DNA of 64,000 nucleotides from assembly GCF_040412425.1 (NCBI RefSeq), contig NC_089789.1:36378606-36442605 (forward strand), given 5' to 3'. Below are positions 49,152-61,518 of this stretch, piece by piece (position 1 is the first letter of the stretch; every line of letters begins with the position of its first letter). The position numbers were made by a program, and so were the translations under genes. The stretch is from Macrobrachium rosenbergii (lineage: Eukaryota; Arthropoda; Malacostraca; Decapoda; Palaemonidae). The notes beneath the pieces are model-generated. The model saw only the letters and a list, made by a program, of their open reading frames with translations, did not search any database and was not told the DNA's origin.

Positions 49152-49393
49152 CCATGATCAAAAAATTCCAGCTGAAAGTCTCCTTCTCTGTCTCCCTAAA
49201 ATAGACAGTCCAAAATCCCTAGAACAAGGATATCTGAGACATCCCTTGTAGGATTTCGGTCAGCGCGAAAAAGAGAGATTCTCCTAATGCACCATTACAG
49301 TCTTCTTCTGGAAGCCATTATTGCTAAACGATGCTCAGTTGACTGCTTAGATAATCCAAGAATAGCTTTAGTTACAGGGTACATATTTGATCA
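49149..49393. other. Spacer
   Basis: Nothing recognised. Confidence 0.5.
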
Positions 49394-50005
49394 ATACACT
49401 GATGTTGAAACGTAGTTAATAAATTTTAGTCGATGAATATATTGATGACTGGAAACGTGTTTTATAACGTCAGCCGATAAATATATTGATAACTGGAAAA
49501 TTCCCCTTTTTAACGTCAGTGGATAAATATATTGAGAATTGGAAACTTCCATTTTGAAAGTCAGTCGATAAATGTATTGAGAACCGGAAACTTCCATTTT
49601 GAAAGTCGGTCGATAAAGATATCGATAATTAGAAACATCCTTTTTACTTCATTTTTGAAAGTCAGTCGATAAATATATTGATATTTATAAACTCTTTTTA
49701 AGCGTCAGTCGATAAATATATTGATAAGTATAAACTCCGTTTTTAAGCGTCAGTCGATAAATGTATTGATATTTACAAACTCCCTTGTTAAGCGTCAGTC
49801 GATAAATGTATTGATACTTATAAACTCTGTTTTTAAACTCAGTCGATAAGTATATTGATATTTATAAACTCCCTTTTTAAGCGTCAGTCGATAAATGTAT
49901 TGATATTCATAAACTCCCTTTTTAGGTGTCAGTCGATAAATATTGATAACTTTATAAACTCCCTTTTAACGTCTAGTCGATAAATGTGTTGATAACTGCA
50001 AACTT
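49394..50005. repeat. Minisatellite with ~45 bp unit
   Basis: About 13 copies. CAGTCGATAAATATATTGAT recurs near 49471, 49516, 49561, 49606, 49662, 49705, 49751 and so on at 43-46 bp. Left units carry CTGGAAACTTCCATTTTGAA; right units carry TATAAACTCCCTTTTTAAGC, so two subtypes occupy the two halves. Confidence 0.93.
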
Positions 50006-50328
50006 ATAACCGTCTCTACTGCCTGCTAGAGAAACATTTTGTCGTAATGGGCTATTTTTGTATGCATAAGTTAATATACCTGTATAGTAAGAACAAAAAG
50101 GCTTATGCTAGACTGCATTAGATACCGTTGAAATTGTTTTTGGAAACGAAATGAAAACTAGACGTGAAGGTTCATGACCTTGAAATATATTCATTTTTGT
50201 GTTCCACTTCTAAAGGAAGAATCAGTTTCATTTGAGTATCGTAAGCCAAACGACACGCTTTGATCTACAGTCTAATTACAAATTTTTGTAAGGTGATTAA
50301 AAAAGTAGAGATCTTGGATTATGGCGTG

Positions 50329-50330
<2 letters not shown>
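50006..50330. other. Spacer
   Basis: Nothing recognised. Confidence 0.5.
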
Positions 50331-50394
<64 letters not shown>

Positions 50395-50575
50395 TATATA
50401 TATATATATACATATTTTATATATATATGTGTTTATATATATACACACACACACACATTTCCATATATATATAATCATGTTTTATAAATAAATAATATGT
50501 AATATATATATATTTTTGATTACTACTAAATCCATTAAACAAGAATCATGTTTTAAATAAATAATATGTAACCAA
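50331..50575. repeat. (TA)n block and a ~72 bp duplication
   Basis: TA 50331-50410, CA near 50442-50456, then AATCATGTTTTATAAATAAA at 50473 echoed by AATCATGTTTTAAATAAATA at 50545. Confidence 0.85.
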
Positions 50576-51150
50576 GAATAATCCATTAAAACAATTTTTT
50601 TTTTTTTTTATTAATCGAGCCAGACACTTTTTTTTTTTTTTTTTAATGAAAACAACTTTTGAGACTCTCCATCACCTAGAATTTTACAGACAGAATCTAC
50701 CTACGTAACAAGATTCTTCCTTTAGCGTAACTAGATTAATTTTTTTTTAAATATTTTCTGAAGTTGGCATCGCCAACCATATTTTGGTGAAGCCAATATG
50801 TAGTATTAAATTCTTTATTAATTCCTGTGATCTGATAAGGAGATCCGGGAGTCCCCATGGATGTTTTTTATGTCTGCTCTAATCCTTAGTTCGGATTCCA
50901 CATTAATCAATAAGTGGTCGAGTTCTTTGAACCAGCTGCGCAAAATCTTCATACGCCTCATTGCAGTTCCGATGTAGAGTAAACGGTTGCTGCGCAGTTA
51001 TCTCATTCTACCAAGTAAGCTCTGGAATTCACTACATCCTTTTTTTTTTACTGAGTTTTGGAATCTTCCAACTTTCATCGAGTAATCCTGTGTCTTCGCT
51101 AAGGGCCAAGTCCCTTTCCACTTCATGTCCCTTGATTTTTCACAGGCAAT

Positions 51151-51184
<34 letters not shown>

Positions 51185-51440
51185 TCGGCCTCTGTAGGAA
51201 ACATAATGACTTTTAATGTTAGATCATGCATTTCGTTTGATATTGTTTTGTGTCGTCATATTAATCAATCCTGATCAGTCCAGTCATATAGATTACTCTC
51301 AACAAAAGCATTCGTTGCAGATCGGCAAACAAGCAAAGTACTACAGTAAAACAGATTTCCAGACAGTGACTCCATATCCGAAACTACTGGAAGCGAGATC
51401 AGATATCCAGATAATTATTCCATTTCTTCGGCGGGGAAAA
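50576..51440. other. Spacer with long poly-T runs
   Basis: T-only runs at 50597-50609, 50628-50643 and 51153-51181 (about 28 T). The rest is unique, with no convincing open frame. Confidence 0.5.
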
Positions 51441-51750
51441 AAATAGAGTTCCATATCATAATTCAATTTTCATAGATGTTGACAGAGATCAGATCACCTG
51501 ATCATGTCTACCACTTCTTAAATTAGTCCTGGATATCAGATTTCCAGATAATGATTCCATATCATTGATTACTGGCATAGATCAAATATTCAGTTCATTA
51601 CTCTGTCCCTTTACGTAATGAAATAGTTCAGATTTCGACATCTTGATTCCATCTCCTGAAGGGCTGGAAGAGATTAGCTTCCCATACCGTGATTCTAATT
51701 CGGGAAGCAGCGGAATGGATCAAATCTCTAAAAATACTGGAAGAAATTCG
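51441..51750. repeat. Degenerate left flank of the 139 bp array
   Basis: CAGATTTCCAGATAATGATT, CCTGAAGGGCTGGAAGAG and similar phrases resemble parts of the array unit but with irregular spacing. Confidence 0.65.
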
Positions 51751-52890
51751 GTTTCCAGATCATGATTCCATTCCTCAAAGTATACTAGTACGACATCAGA
51801 CATCCAGAACATGATGCGTTTTCTCGTAACGCTGGAAAACATCAATTTTCCAGGCCATAATTCAGCTTCCTGAAGTACTGGAAGAGACCAGATTTTCAGA
51901 CCACGATGTCAATTCCTCAAATGCTGGAAAAACATCAGATGTCCAGAACATGATGCGTTTTCCCGTAACGCTGGAAAACATAAATTTTCCAGGCCATAAT
52001 TCAACTCCTGAAGCACTGGAAGAGACCAGATTTTCAAACACGACGTCAATTCCTCAAATACTGGAAAACCATCAAATGTCCAGAACATGATGCATTTTCC
52101 CATAACACAGGAAAAGGTCAATTTTCCAGGCCATAATTCAATTTCCTGAGGTACTGGAAGAGACCAGATTTTCAGACCACGACGTCAATTCCTCAAATAC
52201 TGGAAAAACATCAAATATCCAGTACATGATGCATTTTCCCATAACACTGGAAAAGGTCAATTTTCCAGGCCATAATTCAATTTCCTGAGGCACTGGAAGA
52301 GACCAGATTTTCAGACCACGATGTCAGTTCCTCAAATACTTGAAAAACTTCAAACATACTGAACTTGAGGCGTTTCCCATAACACTGGAAAAGATCAATT
52401 TTCCAGGCCATAATTCAATTTCCTGAGGTACTGGAAGAGACCAGATTTTCAGACCACGACGTCAATTCCTCAAATACTGGAAAAACATCAAATATCCAGG
52501 ACATGATGCGTTTTCCCATAATACTGGAAAAGATCAATTTTCCAGACCATAATTCAATTTCCTGAGGTCCAAATACTGGAAAAACTTCAAACATCCAGAA
52601 TTTGAGGCGTTTCCCATAACACTGGAAAAGATAAATTTTCCAGGCCATAATTCAACTTCCTGAAGTACTGGAAGAGACCAGATTTTCAGACCACGACGTC
52701 AGTTCCTCAAATACTGGAAAAGCTTCAAATATCCAGAACATGATGCGTTTTCCCATAATACTGGAAAAGATCAATTTTCCAGGCCATAATTCAGTTTCCT
52801 GAGGTACTGGAAGAGACCACATTTCCAGACCACGACGTCAGTTCCTCAAATACTGGAAAAACATCAAATATCCAGACTATGACATCATTA
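51751..52890. repeat. 139 bp minisatellite, 8 copies
   Basis: CCAGGCCATAATTCA recurs at 51850, 51989, 52126, 52265, 52403, 52542 (variant), 52640 and 52779: six intervals of 137-139 bp and one of 98 bp. Each unit contains several half-related sub-blocks built on TACTGGAA...CCAG, so the unit itself probably grew from a shorter repeat. Confidence 0.95.
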
Positions 52891-53222
52891 TTCTATTGCA
52901 AGAGGGACCAACCCGCGACACTAGAAATGGGAAGGAGTCTCCCCCCTCCTCCACTTCTCCCTCCCCCCCTCTTAACCTGCTCATCATCCCAGGGGAGGAG
53001 ATAAAGTTATAAAAGGCCCTTGAGGGGGAGACAAGGAAGCCTTCTCTTTTCGCAACCAGCTCCTTTTTTCGTCTACCACTTGACCACCATCGGCGAGCAA
53101 GGGAAGTCGGAGGATGGAAGAGGTCGTCCTTATCGGACCGCCCCTCCGTCGTCGGACTGCCTCGAGGGCCCTCCGATTCCCCGACAGATGTTGGCTTCAT
53201 GACTGCTGTTTTCGGGATGGGC

Positions 53223-53223
<1 letters not shown>
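52891..53223. other. GC- and pyrimidine-rich unique segment
   Basis: Higher GC than the rest of the window. The minus strand is open for 107 codons from 53200 with a K/R/G/E-rich peptide of no known family. See the TATA-like site at 53008. Confidence 0.35.
53008..53016 (+). promoter_or_regulatory. TATA-box-like sequence
   Basis: TATAAAAGG with GC-rich DNA just downstream is a canonical core-promoter string, and it lies in one of the few GC-rich parts of the window. No initiator, ORF or exon downstream confirms it before the TC repeat at 53224. Confidence 0.15.

Positions 53224-53285
<62 letters not shown>
53224..53285. repeat. (TC)n microsatellite
   Basis: Perfect TC. Confidence 0.96.
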
Positions 53286-53286
<1 letters not shown>

Positions 53287-54178
53287 AGTTAAGGATGCTT
53301 CATGGATGACCGACTTAGTGCAGGTAGCATCTGCCCTCTATTCCAGGCCCTCTGGCAAATGTCGGTTTTCTCATATTTTTCTTCATCTGGAAAATAATTT
53401 TTTATAGAATTTATTTCCACGTGGAGATTGTATACCTCTGCCAAATTTACTGGGTATTCATATATTTCTTTTATTCTTCTCTAAGGGAATTGCTTTACCT
53501 CAGTAATTTAACTGGGAAGAAATTTACCCCTTCTCTCCAAAACTTTAAGAATATTTGTTGCCCTGAAATATTTTCGAAAATGTCAGTTTTCTCATATTTT
53601 ACTTCAACTAATATAGCAGAAGAAATTTGGTTAAAATGTTCGGATCGGCAGTAAGTTTTACCGTTCTTTTTTTTTTCAGGAAGCAATCCATGCTTTATTA
53701 TCAAAACATAAAACATTCTCTGTTCAGAAAGAAGTTTGGGAGCGCTTAATGATTCACCGAGTATTTATGACCATTCTTAGCACTAAAAATGTTGGAAAGT
53801 GTCTGTTTTTCGTATAATTTTCATATCTGAGAAGTATTTCTCTGTCCGCTTTTTCAGGAGAAAAATTTTAATCATCAAAGTCAACTATATTATATTGAAA
53901 GGTAGCTCAAATATAATGCAAGGAATTTGAGCAGTCATAAATTTTTCTTAATATGCACACATACCTTCTTTAACAAAAGAGGTGAACATGCAAAGCAGGA
54001 AAGAAAGGAATATGATTAATATGGATTTTTTTTTCTTAGGCTTACTGGGAAAAAGATAAATTAGTCTATTTGTATTATTCGTTTGCTGTAGCATTTGTTG
54101 AAAGACAGACAAAGTCACCTTTTGATAATTTTCTGATCCAGATTATCAATGACACGCATTTGTGAAGTCGGCGATAAT
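53286..54178. other. Spacer
   Basis: AT-rich. GTCRGTTTTCTCATATTTT recurs at about 53361 and 53581, and more loosely (GTCTGTTTTTCGTATAATTT) at 53801, hinting at a diverged ~220 bp tandem repeat. No gene recognised. Confidence 0.5.
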
Positions 54179-54549
54179 AAACAAGTAAAAAATCCGCCGA
54201 AGTTTTTTCGGCGCAATCGTCTTTTCTGTACAGTTTATAATGCTGTATGAGCCGGGGACCATGAAAATTTTAGCCCTGGTGGTGGCCTGTCCTATAGCGT
54301 TGCCAGACGCACGAACATGGCTCTTTAACCTTAAATAAAATAAAAACTACAGAGGCTAGAGGGCTGCAATTTGTATGTTTGATGATTTAAGGCTGGATGA
54401 TCAACATACCAATTTCAGCCCTCTAGCCTCGTAGTTTTTAAGATCTGAGGGCGGACAGAAAAAGTGCGGACAGAAAAAAGTACGGACAGAATACAATGCG
54501 GACGGACAGACAGAGCCGGCACAACAGTTTTCTTTTACAGAAAACTAAA
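54179..54549 (+). mobile_element. Foldback element family A, copy 7
   Basis: 5' end AACAAGTAAAAAAT and hairpin 1 (CCGCCGAAG-TTT-TTTCGGCGC) present; hairpin 2 is deleted. The central hairpin is kept with small deletions in both arms (loss of one G in TTTGTATG, loss of one base in ATTTCAGCC). Three subrepeats. CAAAGCCGGCACAA subfamily. Confidence 0.9.
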
Positions 54550-54804
54550 AACTCAGTGGATGTGAAAAGAAGTCGACATGTGTTCGAATATCAGTCCTGA
54601 GTGAAAATCGGTCATTAAGCCTCTCAGTCTTTATTAACTGAAGGCATTGGCCATCGATACTGGCTTACCCAAAGAGAAATTGTCACTTATGACAGTGGAT
54701 TGGAAAACAAGAATATATGCCGTTTTACGGAAGTCGTTTAAATGACGAATACCTTTTGAAATTGCCTGTTACGTTTTATTATTACTGTTTTTATTATTTT
54801 TTTA
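54550..54804. other. Spacer
   Basis: Nothing recognised. Confidence 0.5.
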
Positions 54805-55178
54805 AGGTGACAGCTGCATCAGCTGCATTCCGTTTATATAGTGTTTGGGCTTCCTTTCTGATCACTGAATTTTTCAGGTTTACTGCGTTCTGCCAGTAAC
54901 TAACTCGCCGATGTTTGTCATTCTTGGAGAGGAAACCAGTTGAACCTTGGGTGGTTTTATTTCGGATGAGTGCGCTATATCAGGTACAGACTGCCAGCGA
55001 TGGTAACTGATGGTGTATTCGTCCGAAATAAAACTACCATAGTTTGCAACTGCCTGCCTCTCCTAGAATGACAAACATCCGGGGATTACTGGTAGAATGC
55101 AGTAACCCTGAAAAATCAGTGACCAGAAAGATAGAGAAAACTATATAAATTGAATGCGGTTGATGCAACTATCACCTT
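54805..55178. repeat. Long inverted repeat, arms ~180 bp
   Basis: 54805-54985 is the imperfect reverse complement of 55002-55178, with only about 16 bp between. Shared blocks in order: AGGTGAYAG, TGCATCA, TTTATATAGT, CTTTCTG, TCACTGA, TTTTTCAGG, TTACTGC, TTCT.CCAGTAA, GATGTTTGTCATTCT, GGAGAGG, GTTTTATTTCGGA. Similarity is near 80 percent by eye. No transposase ORF; the ends do not show an obvious target duplication. Confidence 0.88.
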
Positions 55179-55213
55179 CAATACTACATACTTGAAACAG
55201 GGCCTAATACCTA

Positions 55214-55216
<3 letters not shown>

Positions 55217-55280
<64 letters not shown>

Positions 55281-55297
55281 GTTGTTGTTGTTGTTGT
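55217..55297. repeat. Compound (TTA)n(TTG)n microsatellite
   Basis: About 21 TTA units then five TTG units. Confidence 0.95.
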
Positions 55298-56199
55298 TTT
55301 CGGAATTCTCTTGACTCGCCGGCTGGCCCTGTTATTTACGAAAGAGTAAAAGGACTGTTGCTAGTTGTTAAGCTTATATTGATATATTTTTTTTCGATTG
55401 GCCTTGGGTTTTAAGACTGTTAACCTTAGTCTATATCAAGCCTAATACTACCATATATGACGGTAATATAAGAGAGGGTCGAGACGGTAAGCCCTGACCC
55501 CAGGGTCGTTACGTACCGTTCTGAACCTCAGACGAACACTGAAATATTTATACTTTTATGGTTGTCATTGGTCAGAGAGCTGCCGTGCTGAACGATGAAA
55601 AGTCTAAATGTGGAGCCTATTACCAGTAGACTATCGTTAACATACTGGCAACAATATATTATGAAAAAATAAATGTTGCTTTATTTCATGTACTCAGATT
55701 TTTGCCTCACATACCCAGTAGATTCATCTAAAAAAAATAAAAAAGCAAAAAGAAAAAAAGCGTAATTGGTTAAATGTTTAATTAAAACCGAGAACAGTTG
55801 AAAGAAAAACAGGAACTGTTTCATTATGAAAATAAAAAGAGAATCCAAAAAAGGTGTTTATATTCTCAACCGCGGGATCAGAGATAATTCACGAAACATT
55901 ATTAAATGAGAAAAACTGGAGTTTTAAGTCTACCAGATTTTACTTACTGTAAAGGCCGCGGCATTTGTGAAAGATAAACTTTTACCAGCAGAGTACGAGA
56001 GAAGAGTTTCTCTTTTTCATAACATTATGTTCATGGCATTAAAAATAGTTCGGTACATTTTTCTTGGTGTTAATTAATCATTTGAAGAAATGGCGTTAGT
56101 TTTGCTGCGCTCACCAAATTTGTAGTGCAACAGATTTCTAATCCTACGTATTTCCGTTTCTACAAGACACCTAAGGTTTGTTTCAAGATTCAGTTACCT
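55298..56199. other. Spacer
   Basis: 900 bp of unique DNA; nothing recognised. Confidence 0.5.
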
Positions 56200-56521
56200 T
56201 TTACCCTCTAGGGGGTTATTGCCGTCAGTGCACCTCATGCGGAGAACTGTAGGCATTACTTAAGGTTCTTTGCAGCGTCCCTTCGGCACCTAGCTGTAAC
56301 CATTTTCATTCCTCTTACTGTACCTCCGTTCATATTCTCTTTCTTCCATCTTTACTTTCCACCCTCTCCTAACAATCGTTTCATTTTGCAACTGTGAGGT
56401 TTTCCTCATGTTACACCTTTCAGGCCCTTCTCTCAATTTACTCTTCACCGCTGAATGACCTCATAGGTCCCAGTGCTTGGCCTTTGGCCTAAATTCTCTA
56501 TTCCATTCCATTCCATTCCAG
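56200..56521 (+). mobile_element. Interspersed element family C, copy 4
   Basis: Clear full-length-looking copy: CAGTGCACCTCATGCGG, ACTGTAGGCATTACTTAAGG, GCAGCGTCCCTTCGGC, GTACCTCCGTTCATATTCTC, CTGAATGACCTCATAGG, GCTTGGCCTTTGGCCTAAAT, then CTATTCCATTCCATTCCATT. The ATTCC tail has about four units. Confidence 0.88.
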
Positions 56522-56554
56522 TAACCTTTTATTTTTTTTTTAAATAGGAATGTG

Positions 56555-56555
<1 letters not shown>

Positions 56556-56621
<66 letters not shown>
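56556..56621. repeat. (TA)n microsatellite
   Basis: Perfect TA followed by a short GTGT run. Confidence 0.95.
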
Positions 56622-56932
<311 letters not shown>

Positions 56933-57295
56933 TTTATATATTCGAAAAAAAAGAGTAACTTGTTTGGGCATCATGCTTAAACTTCATAAAAAAACCTAAT
57001 GAGAGGCCGATGGAACGGGAAACCTGAATCCCTGAACAGCCCGGCGCGTAGATGCAAGGCAAACGAATGGAAAAAAATAAGCGTAAGACGATAACAGTGA
57101 GTGGAAGCGGAAAGAGAAGGTTGATTAATTAATTGGTTTAAATAAAGTTAGCCTTATGCCAGCGCACGCCCCTGCCCAGAGGCGGACCACAAGCGTAGTG
57201 AAGTGTTAAATCGATTAAAGAGGCCTTGAGTGGACCTCTGGACTCTGGTCACCCAACCGATATCAAGAGGGGGGAAGGAACTTCAGTAAATGAGA
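56933..57295. other. Spacer
   Basis: Nothing recognised. Confidence 0.5.
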
Positions 57296-58150
57296 AAAAA
57301 CAAGGGAATGGGTGAGTCACTTTAATAGAAAAAAGGGGGAAGAGACTGAGTCACTGGAAAGAAAAAAGGGGTAAGAGAGTCATTGGAATAAAAACAAGGG
57401 AAAGAGTGAGTCACTGGAAAGAAAAAAGGGGAAAGAGTGAGTCACTGGAAAGAAAAAATGGGTAAGAGAGTCATTAAAAAAAAGGGAAAGAGTGAGTCAC
57501 TGGAAAGAATAAAGGAGAAGGAGTGAGTCATTGAAAAAAGGGGAAAGAGTGAGTCATTGGAAAGAAAAAAGGGGAAAGAGTGAGTAGAGGAAAGAAAAAA
57601 AGAGGGAAAGAGTGAGTCATTGGAAAGAAAAAAAGGGAAAGGGTGAGTATAGGAAAGAAAAAAAAGAGGGAAAGAGTGAGTCATTGGAAAGAAAAAAAGG
57701 AAAAAAGAAAAAAAAAAGAGGGAAAGAGTGAGTCATTGGAAAGAAAAAAAAAGGGAGTATAGGAAAGAAAAAGAGGGAAAGAGTGAGTCATTGGAAAGAA
57801 AAAAGGGAAAGGGTGAGTATAGGAAGGGGAAAGAGAGTCATTGGAAAGAAAAAGGGAAAGGGGAAAAAGAAAAAAAAGAGGGAAAGAGTGAGTCATTGGA
57901 AAGAAAAAAGGGGAAAGAGTGAGTCATTGGAAAGAAAAAACGGGGAAGGAAAGAGTCATTGGAAAGAAAAAAATCAGGGGAAAGAGTGAGTCATTGGGAA
58001 GAGTGAGGAAAAAGGGGGAAAGAGTCATTGGAAAGAGAAAAGAAGGAGTCACTGGAATAAACAAAAGGGGGAAGGGAGAGTCATTGGAAATAAAAAAAGA
58101 GGGAAGGAAGAATCATTGGAAAGAAAGATAACAAGGGAAGAGTGTCTCAT
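57296..58150. repeat. Purine-rich ~30 bp minisatellite
   Basis: About 27 copies of GGGAAAGAGTGAGTCATTGG followed by AAAGAAAAAA, with variable A and G runs. The plus strand is almost pyrimidine-free apart from the GAGTCATTGG core. Confidence 0.95.
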
Positions 58151-58884
58151 TGAAAAGAGGGGAAAAAACGGGAAAATATAAGATTAGAAATATTAGAAGA
58201 GCGAAGGAAATTGGAAAGAGCACAAGAACGCGGATCAAACAAATGAATAACTGGACCCGTAGGAGAATGAGGAAATAATCACGAAAATGGGAAAGAAACA
58301 ATGAAAACGGGAAGAATCATGGAATGTGGGGAAATACTTTATGGGAAACAAGAAATTTGAGTAACTGGAAAACGTAACATAACACGGGAAGATTATTTAT
58401 TGAAATTCCTCTCCATAATTTTTCACCAGGAATCGAATTTGCTCGAAGTATCGATCAAATTAGGAAAGGAATTATCGGTGGTAAAATCACAGAAAATGTT
58501 GAAGAGCTCAAATGAATACTTCAGATCTTTAACCAAAGCGTCGGAGAACATTTTCTTAAACTTAGGCTTTTAAAATATAAACGAAGAAGAGCTTCAAAAT
58601 GAGAGTAACTGACATTTTAACTTACATTTTATGTCTAGAAGTAGCAAAGGTTGCAGAATGGACAATGTTCATTTCAGGGAAGAAATACTTTAAAGATGAA
58701 TATCAAGAAGAACAACCACAAGGTTGGAAACACTGTAAAAGGACAGAGATGGAAAACTAACATCGAAAATATAATTAAGAAGCTTTGGAGGTACGACGTG
58801 CTATATGGTAAATGGATGCAGACATGTCTAGAAAGTTTATACTGGATTTAATTCACTCGTGTTTATGGAGTATGAACAAGACTG
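58151..58884. other. Spacer
   Basis: Purine-rich to about 58400, then unique AT-rich. No gene recognised. Confidence 0.5.
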
Positions 58885-59011
<127 letters not shown>

Positions 59012-59132
59012 AAATTTGAATTGCAGTCATTCAGAAAACGGCAGAATAAACCAAACTGTTATGTCACCCATTCTCCTGTTGCTATCACATGAAATCTTTA
59101 TTGCTTACTATTATGCCTCCTCTCAATCACTG

Positions 59133-59135
<3 letters not shown>

Positions 59136-59189
<54 letters not shown>
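59136..59189. repeat. (TC)n microsatellite
   Basis: Perfect TC. Confidence 0.95.
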
Positions 59190-59192
<3 letters not shown>

Positions 59193-59308
59193 ATTATTCA
59201 TTATTTGGTAATTTCCTTTTCTGTCTTGGATTAACTTTCCTGTTGAGATTCTTCGACTGGTTCCATTCTGCTTTTCCAACTAGGGTAGCCACTTGGCTTG
59301 TAGTAGAA

Positions 59309-59309
<1 letters not shown>

Positions 59310-59359
<50 letters not shown>
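59310..59359. repeat. (AAT)n microsatellite
   Basis: About 16 perfect units. Confidence 0.95.
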
Positions 59360-59874
59360 TTTAGAGAAATCTTTGATATATCCTGCTCCCCTTCGATGTT
59401 CTTTAAGAGCATAAATCATGAACCCGGACTTGTAATTTCCGTACTCTCCGCATTCATGTCTCCTGAGACAGTAATTACCAGGGAATTCTCCTTTCTTTTA
59501 ATATTTTCTCCTTTTTTTTTCCTTTCTTTTTATACTTTCTTCTCCTCCCCAACGTCATAGCGGATTTTTCCTCTTGAATGGGGATTATGGACCGTCAAAA
59601 AGGCCATCTTACGACGATGGTATAAATATTATGACGATTGGAATGCTGTTCATGGAAACTTCTAAGAAATGGAGGAATTAACTATTCGTGTCTATACCAC
59701 TCCAACAAGTCCCAAGTGAAGAAAAGCTGAATATTTATTTAACAAGATTTAACTGTGTGTGTGTGTGTGTGTGTAGTAGGATGCTTTCGTGAAAAATTTA
59801 AGGAAATGAATGAAAAGTACGCTAAAGGCCACACCAGTCCTTCGGGTCCTAAAAGTTTAATTTCGAGCCCCACC

Positions 59875-59877
<3 letters not shown>
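59360..59877. other. Spacer
   Basis: Contains a short (TG)n at 59755-59775. No gene recognised. Confidence 0.5.
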
Positions 59878-59925
<48 letters not shown>

Positions 59926-59978
59926 CAATGACTTTTTCTCTCTTTGTTTATTTTAGTTTTATACTTAGCGTCACATTC

Positions 59979-60045
<67 letters not shown>

Positions 60046-60420
60046 CTCTAGTTCCTTTAACTCGTGACAGATTCTTCCACTGACCCTTTTGCTCACATGA
60101 AAGATAGGTCTAATTTCCGAATCATGAAAGACAAACCTCGGAAGTGAAGGGCCTTCCATTTCCAATTGGTGTTCCATCACTCGAAACCTTCCTTGCTTTG
60201 AGCATTTTCTCGCCGGGGGAGAATCCCTTTGCTCTTGTCGAAGACTTTGCATTCGATATTTATGGCAAAATAAAAAATAAAATCGTGTTAGCTTAATGAA
60301 TGGCGTTAGGGATCTATGAAAGGCGCGGAAGGAAAATGCGAAGCGTTGTCAAAAACTCGCAAGATCTAGAGTGACGGAAGTTCAATCTCGCTTTTTTTTT
60401 CTCGACTCTCTCGCTCTTAC
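59878..60420. repeat. TC-anchored module, copy 1
   Basis: TC at 59878-59918 and 59984-60041, then a ~370 bp body with GTGACAGATTCTTCCACTGA, CCCTTTTGC, GAATCATGAAAGACAAACC, TTCCATCACTCGAAACC, CTTTGAGC, ATTCGATATTTAT and CTATGAAAGGCG. The same blocks in the same order recur at 60797-61200. Confidence 0.88.
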
Positions 60421-60793
60421 AGTGTATTTAAGAACTTTCAAATTACTGTTCAGAGAAATATTCGTCCTCTTTGCTTCCTTTTAATGTGCTTTAGATCAAA
60501 AGTCTTCGTGATGGATTTTTTATTTCCATAGTCTCTGGTGACAGTGCTTATCAGGACATCCCGGTTTTTTAATTTTATTTTTTTCTTATATATGTCCCTT
60601 TTCCTTGCTTTTCTTTCACTTCTTCCTCCAGCCACCAACCCTGTAGCCGGTCTATTGATGGTAGCCAAAGAGAATATATTCTGCCAATGATCTGAATAAT
60701 GTTTGTTACTGGTGAACATAAGGACACCAGATTCTACTTGTTATTTTTTAAGAGTTGTTTATGAGAAATTTGTTAGTTTTATAGTTATTGGCA

Positions 60794-60796
<3 letters not shown>
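60421..60796. other. Spacer between the modules
   Basis: Nothing recognised; T-rich. Confidence 0.5.
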
Positions 60797-60849
<53 letters not shown>

Positions 60850-61200
60850 TCCTTTATTTAGTGACAGATTCTTCCAGTGGCCCTTTTGCCAGCATGAAAG
60901 GCCAGCGGTAATTTACGAGTCATGAAAGACAAACTGTGGAAGCCAAGGGTCTATACCGCTCCGCATTTGTATTCCATCACTCAAAACCCTCCTCGCTTTG
61001 AACCTTTCTCGCTAAGAGAATCTCTTCGCTCTTTTTCCCCCTCCCCTCCCCCTCCCCTCCTCGTTCGAGCACCGAACGCTTTTTGGATTCGATATTTATC
61101 TCGCATACAAAAGATCGCGAGAGCGTCATGAATTGAGTTACGAATCTCTGAAAGGCGTAAGTGGAAAATACGACCGTTTTTGTTTATTGCGAGAACTGAG
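60797..61200. repeat. TC-anchored module, copy 2
   Basis: TC 60797-60846, then GTGACAGATTCTTCCAGTGG, CCCTTTTGC, GAGTCATGAAAGACAAACT, TTCCATCACTCAAAACC, CTTTGAACC, a C-rich insertion near 61036-61066, ATTCGATATTTAT and CTCTGAAAGGCG. Diverged direct repeat of copy 1, about 800 bp apart. Confidence 0.88.
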
Positions 61201-61210
61201 GTGACAAGTT

Positions 61211-61212
<2 letters not shown>

Positions 61213-61286
<74 letters not shown>

Positions 61287-61302
61287 CTGTTGTTTAGTGA
61301 CA

Positions 61303-61364
<62 letters not shown>

Positions 61365-61372
61365 CTTTTATT

Positions 61373-61435
<63 letters not shown>

Positions 61436-61454
61436 ATCTTTTATTTAGTGACAT

Positions 61455-61518
<64 letters not shown>

